NCBI GenBank assembly: GCA_029202985.1
Contig: CP119316.1
Location: forward strand, 2,170,001 to 2,234,000
From: Candidatus Andeanibacterium colombiense
GTDB lineage: Bacteria; Pseudomonadota; Alphaproteobacteria; Sphingomonadales; Sphingomonadaceae
DNA: 64,000 nucleotides
Direction of reading: 5' to 3'
In this document: positions 27,344 to 35,294 of the stretch, piece by piece
Numbering within the stretch: position 1 is the stretch's first letter
Layout of the letters: each line of letters opens with the position of its first letter
Position numbers and translations under genes: made by a program
Notes under the pieces: model-generated
What the model was told of the DNA's origin: nothing
Database searches by the model: none
Seen by the model: the letters and a program-made list of their open reading frames with translations, nothing else

Positions 27344-27417
27344 GTCCCTGCGCAGGCGGGGACCTCGGGCAGTTCAGCGTGGTGCGTGCGGCCTGAGGCC
27401 CCTGCCTGCGCAGGGGC
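27344..27417. repeat. Pair of REP-like hairpins
   Basis: Two GC-rich hairpins in opposite orientation occupy the intergenic stretch. The first is GTCCC (27344-27348) with GGGAC (27358-27362) around a TGCGCAGGC loop. The second is GCCCCTGC (27398-27405), CTGC, GCAGGGGC (27410-27417), a perfect 8-bp stem. They share a CCTGCxxGCAGG core with a hairpin at 40744. This arrangement resembles dispersed palindromic elements in sphingomonad intergenic regions. Confidence 0.55.
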
Positions 27418-27445
27418 TCGGATGTGGGGTTGGCCCAGTTTCGGC

Positions 27446-27474
27446 TTGACAAAACGAACCATTTAGGTTATATG
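27446..27474 (+). promoter_or_regulatory. Near-consensus sigma-70 promoter
   Basis: TTGACA (27446-27451, full consensus) and TATATG (27469-27474, four of six) are separated by 17 bases. This is one of the best-looking promoters in this GC-rich window. No convincing protein gene follows, which points to a non-coding transcript starting near 27480. Confidence 0.65.
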
Positions 27475-27479
27475 GGGCG

Positions 27480-27800
27480 CATCGGGTGCGGGGGCCAAGC
27501 GCTTCGCTCTACGCTTCCGCATTAGGCCGGTGTCTCGCGGGCCGGATAGCGAAAGCTATCTGCCGGTGGCGCCAGTATCGCCTGACGGGTCAGAAGGGGG
27601 CTGCACACCTGCGAGCTCTAACCTGCCTCCTCCGCCAGGAAAGGGCCGAGCGAGCAAGTTTACAGCATTAGTCTTGCCCGCCGTTCGCAAACCAAAACTA
27701 CGCTAACCAGCCAGCTCACCCGCTGGCGCTGCGATGCACCGGCCTTGCCCGTGTCTCTCACTTCTGGCGTTTGCCCGGCCTCGCCAGCGGGCGTCTTCAC
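27480..27800 (+). ncRNA. Candidate structured non-coding RNA, family not recognised
   Basis: The only long gene-free stretch of the window follows a strong promoter and is rich in self-complementary segments. A first helix pairs GTGCGG and AAGCG (27486-27501, with a GGGCC bulge) with CGCTT and CCGCAT (27512-27522). A second has GATAGC, a GAAA tetraloop and GCTATC (27545-27560). Further hairpins are GCCAGC/GCTGGC (27710-27727) and CTGGCG/CGCCAG (27764-27787). I did not find the conserved motifs of RNase P, SRP, tmRNA or tRNA. The 3' end is unknown. A 61-codon frame inside lacks protein features. Confidence 0.45.
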
Positions 27801-27809
27801 GCGTCTGCT

Positions 27810-29408
27810 TCAGTCCTTGATCAGCGTCTTCAGCGTGTCGAGCCGGTCGGCCTCATGCGCCGGCTTGTCGGTGCGGATGCGGCTGATGCGGGGGAAGCGC
27901 ATCGCGACGCCGGATTTGTGGCGCTTGCTCGTGTGCACCGAATCAAATGCGACCTCGAACACCAGGGTCTTGTCGGTTTCGCGAACCGGGCCGAAGCTGT
28001 TGACGGTGTGGGTGCGGACATGGCGATCGAGCCATTTGAGTTCCTCGTCGGAGAAGCCGAAATAGGCTTTGCCGACCGGCAGCAGTTCTGCGCCCTGATC
28101 CGGATCGCCGTCCCAGCAGCCGAAGGTGTAGTCCGAATAGAACGAGCTGCGCTTGCCGCTGCCGCGCTGGGCATACATCAGCACCGCGTCGATCAGCAGC
28201 GGATCGCGTTTCCATTTGTACCACAGCCCGGTTCTGCGCCCGGCGACATAGGGGCTGTCGCGGCGCTTGAGCATCAGCCCTTCGATCGCCTCTTCTCGCG
28301 CGCTGTCGCGGATCGCGCCGAGTGCGGCGAAATCTGCCGCCTCGACCACCGCTGAAAGGTCGAACCGCGCGGGTGGCAGACGGGCTGCGAAGGCTTCGAG
28401 ATGCTGGCGCCGCTCCTCCCACGGCAGCGCGCGCAGGTCGTTGCCCTCGACGATCAGTGCATCGTAAAGCCGGACGAAGGCCGGATATTCCTCAAGCATC
28501 TTCTTTGAGACGGTCTTGCGCCCGAGCCTTTGCTGGAGGGCGTTGAAGCTCGCCGCGCCGCCCGCTTCGCCGCCCTGGTGCGCGCCCTTTACCAGCAGCT
28601 CGCCGTCCAGAACTGCCGGAATGTTGAGCGCGGAGGCGATCTCGGGGAATGTCGCCGAAATATCGTCGCCGGAACGGGAAAACACCCGCGTCTCCCCGCC
28701 GGCATGGACCAGCTGCACCCGGATCCCGTCCCACTTCCATTCGGCGACATATTCGGAAAGATCGACCGCCTCGCCGTCCTCCAGCGGATGGGCAAGCATG
28801 AAGGGGCGGAACAGCGGCAGGTTTTCGGTGTCGGGTGGCGGCTTGCCATGCGCGGCCCAGTCGAACAGCGGGGCGTAGGGCGCGTCGATGCCGTGCCAAT
28901 ATTCCTCGACATCCTCGACCGGCACCGCGAAGGCCTGGGCGAAAGCGACCTTGGCGAGTCTGGCGGAAATCCCGATCCGCATCGCTCCCGTGGCAAGCTT
29001 GATCAGCGCGTAGCGGCCCGGTGCGTCGAGCCGGTCGAACAGGCGCGGCAGCTCGTTCATCACCGTGACGCGGGTCATCGCGCGGAGCAGCGCGATGGTT
29101 TCGCTCAGGGAGGGTGCGGGTTCGACTTCGCCAAGCGGATCTGGCCACAGCAGGCTCGCGGTCTCGGCCGTATCGCCGACGAAATCGCGGCTCAGCGTCC
29201 ACAGCACCGGATCCACCCGCTCGTGCATCAGTGCGCGGATCGTGCCGGCTTTGACTGCCGGGAAATCGAGCCCTTCGGTCAGCGCGGCCAAGGCCCAGCC
29301 GCGATCCGGATCGGCCGTGCGGCGGAGGTAATCGGCAATCAGCGCCAGCTTCGCATTACGGCTGGTGGTGTAAACGAGCGCATCGACCAGGGCGGCGAAT
29401 TCTTCCAC
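27810..29408 (-). CDS. Cisplatin-damage-response type ATP-dependent DNA ligase
   Basis: A 532-residue ATP-dependent ligase. The adenylation motif E-W-K-W-D-G-I-R contains the nucleotidyl-lysine, and downstream motifs (F-S-R-S-G-D-D, L-D-G-E-L-L, E-G-L-M-L-K-R, W-Y-K-W-K-R-D) are in canonical order; the C-terminal OB fold follows. This is the bacterial type that accompanies a beta-lactamase-fold exonuclease, as here, and is linked to DNA-damage repair. The GTG at 29408 gives the usual family length; the longer ATG frame to 29486 runs through a dispersed repeat. No NHEJ Ku gene is present in the window. Confidence 0.9.
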   Translation of the reverse strand: MEEFAALVDALVYTTSRNAKLALIADYLRRTADPDRGWALAALTEGLDFPAVKAGTIRALMHERVDPVLWTLSRDFVGDTAETASLLWPDPLGEVEPAPSLSETIALLRAMTRVTVMNELPRLFDRLDAPGRYALIKLATGAMRIGISARLAKVAFAQAFAVPVEDVEEYWHGIDAPYAPLFDWAAHGKPPPDTENLPLFRPFMLAHPLEDGEAVDLSEYVAEWKWDGIRVQLVHAGGETRVFSRSGDDISATFPEIASALNIPAVLDGELLVKGAHQGGEAGGAASFNALQQRLGRKTVSKKMLEEYPAFVRLYDALIVEGNDLRALPWEERRQHLEAFAARLPPARFDLSAVVEAADFAALGAIRDSAREEAIEGLMLKRRDSPYVAGRRTGLWYKWKRDPLLIDAVLMYAQRGSGKRSSFYSDYTFGCWDGDPDQGAELLPVGKAYFGFSDEELKWLDRHVRTHTVNSFGPVRETDKTLVFEVAFDSVHTSKRHKSGVAMRFPRISRIRTDKPAHEADRLDTLKTLIKD

Positions 29409-29413
29409 CTTCA

Positions 29414-29461
29414 GCGCATTTCCAGCAAAAGTGGGAACCGGTTTGGCGTCCGGAAATGCGC
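29414..29461. repeat. Dispersed alphaproteobacterial palindromic repeat at exonuclease-ligase junction
   Basis: GCGCATTTCC (29414-29423) and GGAAATGCGC (29452-29461) form a perfect 10-bp inverted repeat around 28 bases that include AAAAGTGGGAACCGGTTT. From memory, this resembles a dispersed element seen in many alphaproteobacterial genomes. Here it sits between the exonuclease stop and the ligase start, inside what should be one operon. Confidence 0.6.
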
Positions 29462-29466
29462 CATAG

Positions 29467-30471
29467 TCAGTCGTCCTCATCCTCATAGCCGACCAAGGCG
29501 AGGGCGCGGGCCTTGCGCTGGTTCAGCTCGCACCAGCGCAGCAAGGCTTCCTCGCGTCCGTGGGTGATCCAGCTTTCCTGCGGGTTCACTTCCTCGATCG
29601 TGCGGGTCAGTTCGTGCCAGTCGGCATGGTCGGAGATCACCAGCGGCAGTTCGACATTGCGCTGCCTTGCGCGCTGGCGCACCCGCATCCAGCCCGATGC
29701 CATCGCGGTGATCGGATCGGGCAGGCGGCGGCTCCAGCGGTCATTGAGCGCGGAGGGCGGACAGACGACGATGCTCCCGCGCAATTCGTCTTTCTTGTGG
29801 TCGGAGACGAGTCGCAACTCACCCAAATCGATGCCGAATTCCTCGTAGAGCCGGCACATCCGCTCCATCGCGCCGTGGAGATAGATCGGTACGGCATGCC
29901 CCGCGCGGCGCAATTCGGCGATCACCCTTTGCGCCTTGCCCAAGGCATAGGCGCCGACCAGCACGCAGCGTTCGGGATTGTCGGCGAGCCGCTGGAGCAA
30001 TTTGGCCATCTCCTCCTCGATCGGCGGATGGATGAACAGCGGCAGGCCGAAGGTCGCCTCGGTGATGAAGATGTCGCAGGGCGTCACTTGAAACGGCGGA
30101 CAGGTCGGATCGGGGCGGCGCTTGTAGTCGCCGGTCACGATCACCCGCTCGTCGCCGTATTCAAGCAGGATCTGCGCGGAGCCGAGCACATGGCCGGCGG
30201 GAAGGAAGGTCGCGCGGACCCCGCCTCTCAGCGCCAGCGTCTCGCCATAGGAAACCGGCGTCGCGCCGTCCTCGGTGAAATAGCGCAATTTCATGATCGC
30301 GAGCGTTTCGGGCGTCGCGACCGTGACCCCGTGCCCGCCGCGCGCGTGATCCGCGTGTCCATGCGTGACCAGCGCATGATCGACCGGGCGGGCCGGATCG
30401 ATCCAGCTGTCTGCGGGGAGGATATGGATCCCGTGCGGCTCGGGCCGGATCCATGAAAAATCGCCGATCAT
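29467..30471 (-). CDS. Ligase-associated DNA-damage-response exonuclease (metallo-beta-lactamase fold)
   Basis: A 334-residue metallo-beta-lactamase/beta-CASP-type nuclease. The zinc motif T-H-G-H-A-D-H is at residues 36-42, followed by A-G-H-V-L-G-S-A and V-T-G-D-Y, with S-D-H-A-D-W near the end. It belongs to the family found next to the ATP ligase in bacterial repair clusters. The ligase start lies 58 bases downstream, separated by a palindromic repeat. The helicase and phosphoesterase that often complete this cluster are absent here. Confidence 0.9.
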   Translation of the reverse strand: MIGDFSWIRPEPHGIHILPADSWIDPARPVDHALVTHGHADHARGGHGVTVATPETLAIMKLRYFTEDGATPVSYGETLALRGGVRATFLPAGHVLGSAQILLEYGDERVIVTGDYKRRPDPTCPPFQVTPCDIFITEATFGLPLFIHPPIEEEMAKLLQRLADNPERCVLVGAYALGKAQRVIAELRRAGHAVPIYLHGAMERMCRLYEEFGIDLGELRLVSDHKKDELRGSIVVCPPSALNDRWSRRLPDPITAMASGWMRVRQRARQRNVELPLVISDHADWHELTRTIEEVNPQESWITHGREEALLRWCELNQRKARALALVGYEDEDD

Positions 30472-30482
30472 GGATGCAAAAT

Positions 30483-30536
30483 GGGCGGGAGCGGCGAGCG
30501 GTTCCTGAACCGCAGCGCCACGTCCCGCCCTTTTTT
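30483..30536. terminator. Terminator between clpA and the repair exonuclease gene
   Basis: GGGCGGGA (30483-30490) pairs with TCCCGCCC (30523-30530), enclosing an inner GCGGTT/AACCGC hairpin; T6 follows on the + strand. On the minus strand, in the direction of clpA transcription, the stem is followed by ATTTTGC. It begins directly after the clpA stop and lies just upstream of the exonuclease gene. Confidence 0.75.
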
Positions 30537-30538
30537 GC

Positions 30539-32902
30539 TTACTCCGCCTCGTCCGCTTTCGCGGCGGGCTTCTTCTTCGCCGGAGCGGGCTTTTTCGCCG
30601 CCGGCTTCTTGCGCTTCTCGTCCTTCGGCGGGGCCGGGGTGAGTTCGAAGGAGAGCTTGTCCTCCTTCACGCTCACATGGACCTCGCCGCCATGCGCGAG
30701 CTTGCCGAACAGCAGTTCCTCGGCGAGCGGCTGCTTGACCTTGTCCTGGATCAGGCGGGACATTGGCCGCGCGCCGTAGAGCTTGTCGTAGCCGCGCTTG
30801 CCCAGCCATACCCGCGCGTCCGAATCGAACTGGATGTGGACGTTCTGGTCCGCCAGCTGGAGTTCCAGCTGGAGGATGAACTTGTCCACCACCCGGCTGA
30901 TCGTCTCGGTGCCGAGATAGGTGAACGGCACCGTCGCATCGAGGCGGTTGCGGAATTCGGGGCTGAACATCTTCTTCACCGCGTCGTCGCCCGCGTCTTC
31001 CTTCGATACGTCGCCGAAGCCGATGCCCTGGCGCGCCATGTCGGCCGCCCCGGCATTGGTGGTCATCACCAGCACGACATTGCGGAAGTCGACCGTCTTG
31101 CCGTGGTGATCGGTCAGGCGGCCGTTATCCATCACCTGCAGCAGGATGTTGAACAGATCCGGGTGTGCCTTCTCGATTTCGTCGAGCAGCAGCACGCAAT
31201 GCGGCTGCTGATCGACCGCATCGGTCAGGAGACCGCCCTGGTCATAGCCGACATAGCCCGGAGGCGCGCCGATCAGGCGGGAGACGCTGTGACGCTCCAT
31301 GTACTCCGACATGTCGAAACGCTGCAGGGGGATGCCCATGATCTCGGCCAGCTGGCGCGCGACCTCGGTCTTGCCGACGCCGGTGGGCCCTGAGAACAGG
31401 AACGAGCCGATCGGTTTGTCCGCATCGCGCAGGCCCGCGCGGCTGAGCTTCATCGCGGTCGACAGCACCTCGATCGCCTTGTCCTGGCCGAACACGACGC
31501 GCTTGAGATCCTTTTCGAGCGTTTCGAGCGCCTTCTTGTCGTCCGAGCTGACGGTCTTGGGCGGGATGCGCGCCATCGTCGCGATGACCTGTTCGATCTC
31601 CTTCGAGGTGATCTTCTTCTTGCGGCGGCTTGGCGGCACCAGCATCTGCATCGCGCCGACCTCGTCGATCACGTCGATCGCCTTGTCGGGCAATTTACGG
31701 TCGTTGATATAGCGCGCCGACAGCTCGACCGCGGTCTTGATCGCGTCGGGCGTGTACCTGACCTTGTGGTGCTCTTCGAACGCCGAGCGCAAGCCGCGCA
31801 GGATCTTGATCGTATCCTCGATCGTCGGTTCGTTCACATCGATCTTCTGGAACCGGCGCAGCAATGCGCGGTCCTTCTCGAAGTGGTTGCGGAACTCCTT
31901 GTAGGTGGTCGAGCCGATGCAGCGGATCGAGCCGTTGGAGAGCGCGGGCTTGAGCAGGTTGGACGCGTCCATCGCCCCGCCGCTGGTCGCGCCGGCGCCG
32001 ATCACCGTGTGGATCTCGTCGATGAACAGCACCGCATGCGGCATCTTCTCGAGCTCGCTGACGACCTGCTTCAGCCGTTCCTCGAAATCGCCGCGATAGC
32101 GCGTGCCGGCGAGCAGGCTGCCCATGTCGAGCGAATAGATCACCGCTTCGTCGAGCACTTCGGGCACGTCGCCCTCGACGATCTTGCGCGCGAGGCCTTC
32201 GGCGATCGCGGTCTTGCCCACGCCGGGATCGCCGACATAGAGCGGGTTGTTCTTGCTCCGGCGGCAGAGGATCTGGATCGTGCGATCGACTTCGGGCCCG
32301 CGGCCGATCAGCGGATCGATCTTCCCGTCCAGCGCGCGCTGGTTGAGGTTGATGGTGAACTGGTCGAGCGCCGAATCCTTCTTCGACTTGTCGGCCTTTT
32401 CTTCCTGCGGCTGCTGCGGTTCCTCGCTGCCGCCGCTCGCCGCGCGATTCTCGAGCTGGCGGCCGCCCTTGCCGATGCCGTGGCTGATGAAGCTGACCGC
32501 GTCGAGCCGGCTCATGTCCTGCTGCTGGAGGAAATAGACCGCATAGCTGTCGCGCTCGGAGAACAGGGCGACCAGCACATTGGCGCCGGTCACCGTGTCC
32601 TTGCCCGAAGACTGGACATGCAGGATCGCGCGCTGGATCACCCGCTGGAAGCCGGCGGTCGGCTGCGGATCGGTCTTGTCGTCGGTCTTCAGCGACTGGT
32701 ATTCCTGGTCGAGATACTGGCGCACTACTTCGGCCAGTTCGCCGAGATCGACGCCACAGGCGGTCATCACTTCGGCCGCATCCGGATCTTCGACCAGCGC
32801 GAGCAGCAGATGCTCGAGCGTCGCATATTCATGCGCGCGGTCGCTGGCGGCCTGGAGCGCGTTGTGCAGGGTCTTTTCGAGGCTCTGGGCGAAACTGGGC
32901 AT
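30539..32902 (-). CDS. clpA: ATP-dependent Clp protease ATP-binding subunit ClpA
   Basis: A 787-residue AAA+ unfoldase. The N-terminal Clp-N domain covers about 1-145. The first AAA domain has Walker A GDPGVGKT near 222-229 and Walker B VLFIDE; the second has Walker A GPTGVGKT near 503-510 and VLLLDEIEKAHPD. A P1-loop I-G-x-x-x-G-Y for ClpP docking is not obvious in this reading. The C terminus is an unusual Lys/Ala/Pro-rich tail. ClpA unfolds substrates for ClpP. A clpS gene, which is often adjacent, is not seen next to it; DUF1192 lies upstream. Confidence 0.95.
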   Translation of the reverse strand: MPSFAQSLEKTLHNALQAASDRAHEYATLEHLLLALVEDPDAAEVMTACGVDLGELAEVVRQYLDQEYQSLKTDDKTDPQPTAGFQRVIQRAILHVQSSGKDTVTGANVLVALFSERDSYAVYFLQQQDMSRLDAVSFISHGIGKGGRQLENRAASGGSEEPQQPQEEKADKSKKDSALDQFTINLNQRALDGKIDPLIGRGPEVDRTIQILCRRSKNNPLYVGDPGVGKTAIAEGLARKIVEGDVPEVLDEAVIYSLDMGSLLAGTRYRGDFEERLKQVVSELEKMPHAVLFIDEIHTVIGAGATSGGAMDASNLLKPALSNGSIRCIGSTTYKEFRNHFEKDRALLRRFQKIDVNEPTIEDTIKILRGLRSAFEEHHKVRYTPDAIKTAVELSARYINDRKLPDKAIDVIDEVGAMQMLVPPSRRKKKITSKEIEQVIATMARIPPKTVSSDDKKALETLEKDLKRVVFGQDKAIEVLSTAMKLSRAGLRDADKPIGSFLFSGPTGVGKTEVARQLAEIMGIPLQRFDMSEYMERHSVSRLIGAPPGYVGYDQGGLLTDAVDQQPHCVLLLDEIEKAHPDLFNILLQVMDNGRLTDHHGKTVDFRNVVLVMTTNAGAADMARQGIGFGDVSKEDAGDDAVKKMFSPEFRNRLDATVPFTYLGTETISRVVDKFILQLELQLADQNVHIQFDSDARVWLGKRGYDKLYGARPMSRLIQDKVKQPLAEELLFGKLAHGGEVHVSVKEDKLSFELTPAPPKDEKRKKPAAKKPAPAKKKPAAKADEAE

Positions 32903-33025
32903 TCAATCGTCTTTCGTTGGAAGAAAGGACTCACCGCATGACGGGGAGTGGGGGGAGACGCTTTAGATAGTCTTGATATGCAATATGGGTAGGCCGCCGG
33001 ATCAATGGTAGAGGCGGCCCGCGCA

Positions 33026-33229
33026 TCACGTGCTCGCTTTTCCGAAAAGCGCGTCCGCCGCGAGGCGGTGCGCGCTGGCCTTGTCGCGATGGGCTTTGAC
33101 CCGCGCGATCTCGGCTTCGAGCAGATCGATCCGGTCGGCCAGCTCGTCTTGCGAATATGTATCGAGGCCCTCCTTCGAGAGGAGGCTGGCAGCATCTCCG
33201 CGCCGTCTGGGGAGATCGTCTTCGTCCAT
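33026..33229 (-). CDS. DUF1192 family protein
   Basis: A 67-residue acidic, helical protein beginning M-D-E-D-D-L-P-R-R-R-G-D-A-A-S-L-L. The second half (E-L-A-D-R-I-D-L-L-E-A-E-I-A-R-V-K) is a predicted coiled coil. This is the small alphaproteobacterial family DUF1192; the function is unknown. It lies upstream of clpA on the same strand and divergent from the quinone oxidoreductase gene. Confidence 0.88.
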   Translation of the reverse strand: MDEDDLPRRRGDAASLLSKEGLDTYSQDELADRIDLLEAEIARVKAHRDKASAHRLAADALFGKAST

Positions 33230-33321
33230 TGCGCTGCAGCATCGCCTTTGGGTGGCGTTTCTGTCAATGGGGGCGTCAACGGGGATGTGTGGAATGTGGC
33301 CGCAAGGTCACGGAGGCAAGC

Positions 33322-34326
33322 GTGACGGGCGATTTTCCGGCTGAAATGAAGGCAATGGGTTTCGATGCACCGGGCGGGCCGGAGGTGCTGCGGGCGGAAA
33401 GCCTGCCGGTTCCGGAGCCGGGTGCGGGGCAGGTGCTGATTCGAGTCGCTTTCGCCGGGGTCAACCGGCCGGACGTGATCCAGCGCCAGGGACACTATCC
33501 GCCGCCGCCGGGCGCCTCCCCGATTCCGGGGCTGGAGATCGCGGGCAGAGTAGTCGCCGTGGGCGAAGGGGTCGAGCCGGAGATGCTCGGCCGCCAGGTC
33601 TGCGCGCTGGTCACGGGCGGGGGCTATGCCGAATTTTGCCTCGCCCACGCGGGCCACTGCCTGCCGGTGCCCGCGGGCCTGCCGCTGGCAGAGGCTGCCG
33701 CCTTGCCCGAGACGCTGTTCACGGTGTGGCACAATGTGTTCGAACGCGGCTGGGCGACCGAAGGCGAAACGCTGCTGGTCCACGGCGGCACCAGCGGGAT
33801 CGGCTCGATGGCGATCATGCTGGGGAAATTGTTCGGGCTGACCGTGATCGTCACTTGCGGCAGCGAGGCCAAATGTGCCGCCGCGCGCGAAATCGGGGCC
33901 GATCGGGCGATCGATTACAAGACGCAGGATTTCGTTGCGGAGGTGAAGGAGTTCACCGGCGGCAAGGGCGTCGAACTGGTGCTCGACATGGTCGCGGGCG
34001 ATTATGTCCGGCGCAATCTCCAGTGCCTCGCCGAAGACGGGCGCCATGTGACGATCGCGGTGCTCGGCGGCGCGACGGCCGAAATCAACATGGCCGCGGT
34101 GATGATGCGCCGCGCAACGCTGACCGGCTCAACCCTCCGCCCGCGCTCCGCCGGGTTCAAGGCGCTGCTCGCGGACGAGATCGTGGCCAATGTCTGGCCG
34201 CTGGTCGTCGAAGGGAAATTGCGCCCGGTGATGGACCGGATATACTCGCTGACCGAGGCGGCTGCCGCCCATGCGCGGATGGAAGCGGGCGACCATATCG
34301 GGAAGATCGTGCTGGAGGTGGGATGA
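33322..34326 (+). CDS. NAD(P)H-quinone oxidoreductase (PIG3/QOR family)
   Basis: A 334-residue zinc-free medium-chain reductase. The N-terminal GroES-like domain contains GVNRPDVIQRQG, and the Rossmann motif is H-G-G-T-S-G-I-G-S-M-A. The PIG3-type branch reduces quinones with NADPH in the cytosol. The GTG at 33322 has GGAGG upstream; an in-frame ATG at 33346 is an alternative. The stop overlaps the start of the next gene as ATGA, so the secreted protein downstream is translationally coupled. Confidence 0.9.
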   Translation: MTGDFPAEMKAMGFDAPGGPEVLRAESLPVPEPGAGQVLIRVAFAGVNRPDVIQRQGHYPPPPGASPIPGLEIAGRVVAVGEGVEPEMLGRQVCALVTGGGYAEFCLAHAGHCLPVPAGLPLAEAAALPETLFTVWHNVFERGWATEGETLLVHGGTSGIGSMAIMLGKLFGLTVIVTCGSEAKCAAAREIGADRAIDYKTQDFVAEVKEFTGGKGVELVLDMVAGDYVRRNLQCLAEDGRHVTIAVLGGATAEINMAAVMMRRATLTGSTLRPRSAGFKALLADEIVANVWPLVVEGKLRPVMDRIYSLTEAAAAHARMEAGDHIGKIVLEVG

Positions 34327-35294
34327 TGCGGAAACTGTTTGGTGCCTTCGCGCTGGTTGCAGCGATGTCGGGTGGGCCGGCCCTGGCTGCGGACTCGCCC
34401 AATTCGAACCTGACGCAGAACTGCGACCGTGCGTGCCTCTACAAGATCGCCGACGCCTATCTCGATGCGCTGGTGAAGAAGGATCCGTCGCGCCTCCCCT
34501 GGGCCGACCACGTCGTGTTCACCGACAACAATGTCCAGCTCGCGATCGGCGACGGGACCTGGAACACGGTCAGTGCCCGCCGCGCCTACGATCTGAAATT
34601 CGCCGATCCGGTTTCGGGCCAGGTCGCGTGGTTCGGGGTGATCGAGGAAAGCGGCCATCCGGCGATCATGGCGCTGCGGCTCAAGATCGAAGGCGGCCGG
34701 ATCGCGGAGGCCGAGCAGATCGTCACCCGCAAGGTCGATAACAGCCCGTTCCCGAGCATCGACACCTATGTCACCCCGCGCCCGATCATGCTGGCCGACG
34801 TGCCGCGGGACCGGCGTGTGCCGCGCGAACGGATGATCTCGCTGGCGGACGGCTATTTCGACACGATCCAGCTCAACGACGGCGCGATCCTGACCCGGTT
34901 CGCCGACAGCTGCGAGCGGGTCGAGAACGGCTTGCAGACCACCCACAATGTCGCCGCCTTCCCGAACTATCCGATCGCCGCCTATGGCTGCGAGGATCAG
35001 TTCAAGCTCGGCCAGTACCGTTATGACGATCGCCTGCGCGACCGGCGCTTCCCGCTGGTCGACGAACAGAAGGGCGTGGTGCTGGCGGGCGGCTTCATCG
35101 ACCACATGGGCAAATTGATCGACTACACCTGGACCGACGGCAAGACGCCGGTCCACAGCTTCTACCACTTCCCGCACAGCTATGCGCTGCTGGAGGCGTT
35201 CAAGATCGAGGACGGCAAGATCGGCGCGGTCGAGGCGATCTTTATCGACGTGCCCTATCACATGCCCTCGCCGTGGACGCAGGTGGGCGGGTGA
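34323..35294 (+). CDS. Secreted protein of unknown function, possible tandem NTF2-like domains
   Basis: A 323-residue protein with a signal peptide ending A-L-A-A. After it, two segments share a pattern: A-D-A-Y-L-D-A-L-V-K-K-D-P (near 49) and A-D-G-Y-F-D-T-I-Q-L-N-D-G (near 176), each followed by a charged beta-rich stretch. This suggests a duplicated NTF2/SnoaL-like fold; I did not verify it. No catalytic motif is recognised. The gene overlaps the quinone oxidoreductase stop by four bases and overlaps the GST start by four bases. Confidence 0.65.
   Translation: MMRKLFGAFALVAAMSGGPALAADSPNSNLTQNCDRACLYKIADAYLDALVKKDPSRLPWADHVVFTDNNVQLAIGDGTWNTVSARRAYDLKFADPVSGQVAWFGVIEESGHPAIMALRLKIEGGRIAEAEQIVTRKVDNSPFPSIDTYVTPRPIMLADVPRDRRVPRERMISLADGYFDTIQLNDGAILTRFADSCERVENGLQTTHNVAAFPNYPIAAYGCEDQFKLGQYRYDDRLRDRRFPLVDEQKGVVLAGGFIDHMGKLIDYTWTDGKTPVHSFYHFPHSYALLEAFKIEDGKIGAVEAIFIDVPYHMPSPWTQVGG

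Noticed and set aside
27486..27671. Open frame of 61 codons on the + strand inside the candidate ncRNA
   Set aside because: Codon use and composition do not resemble the neighbouring genes, no ribosome site precedes it, and the sequence is dominated by hairpins.
27680..27730. Resemblance to the tmRNA tag region (GCAAAC... AACTACGCT)
   Set aside because: The tag frame does not end in an A-A stop, and the tRNA-like acceptor domain with a T-arm was not found nearby.
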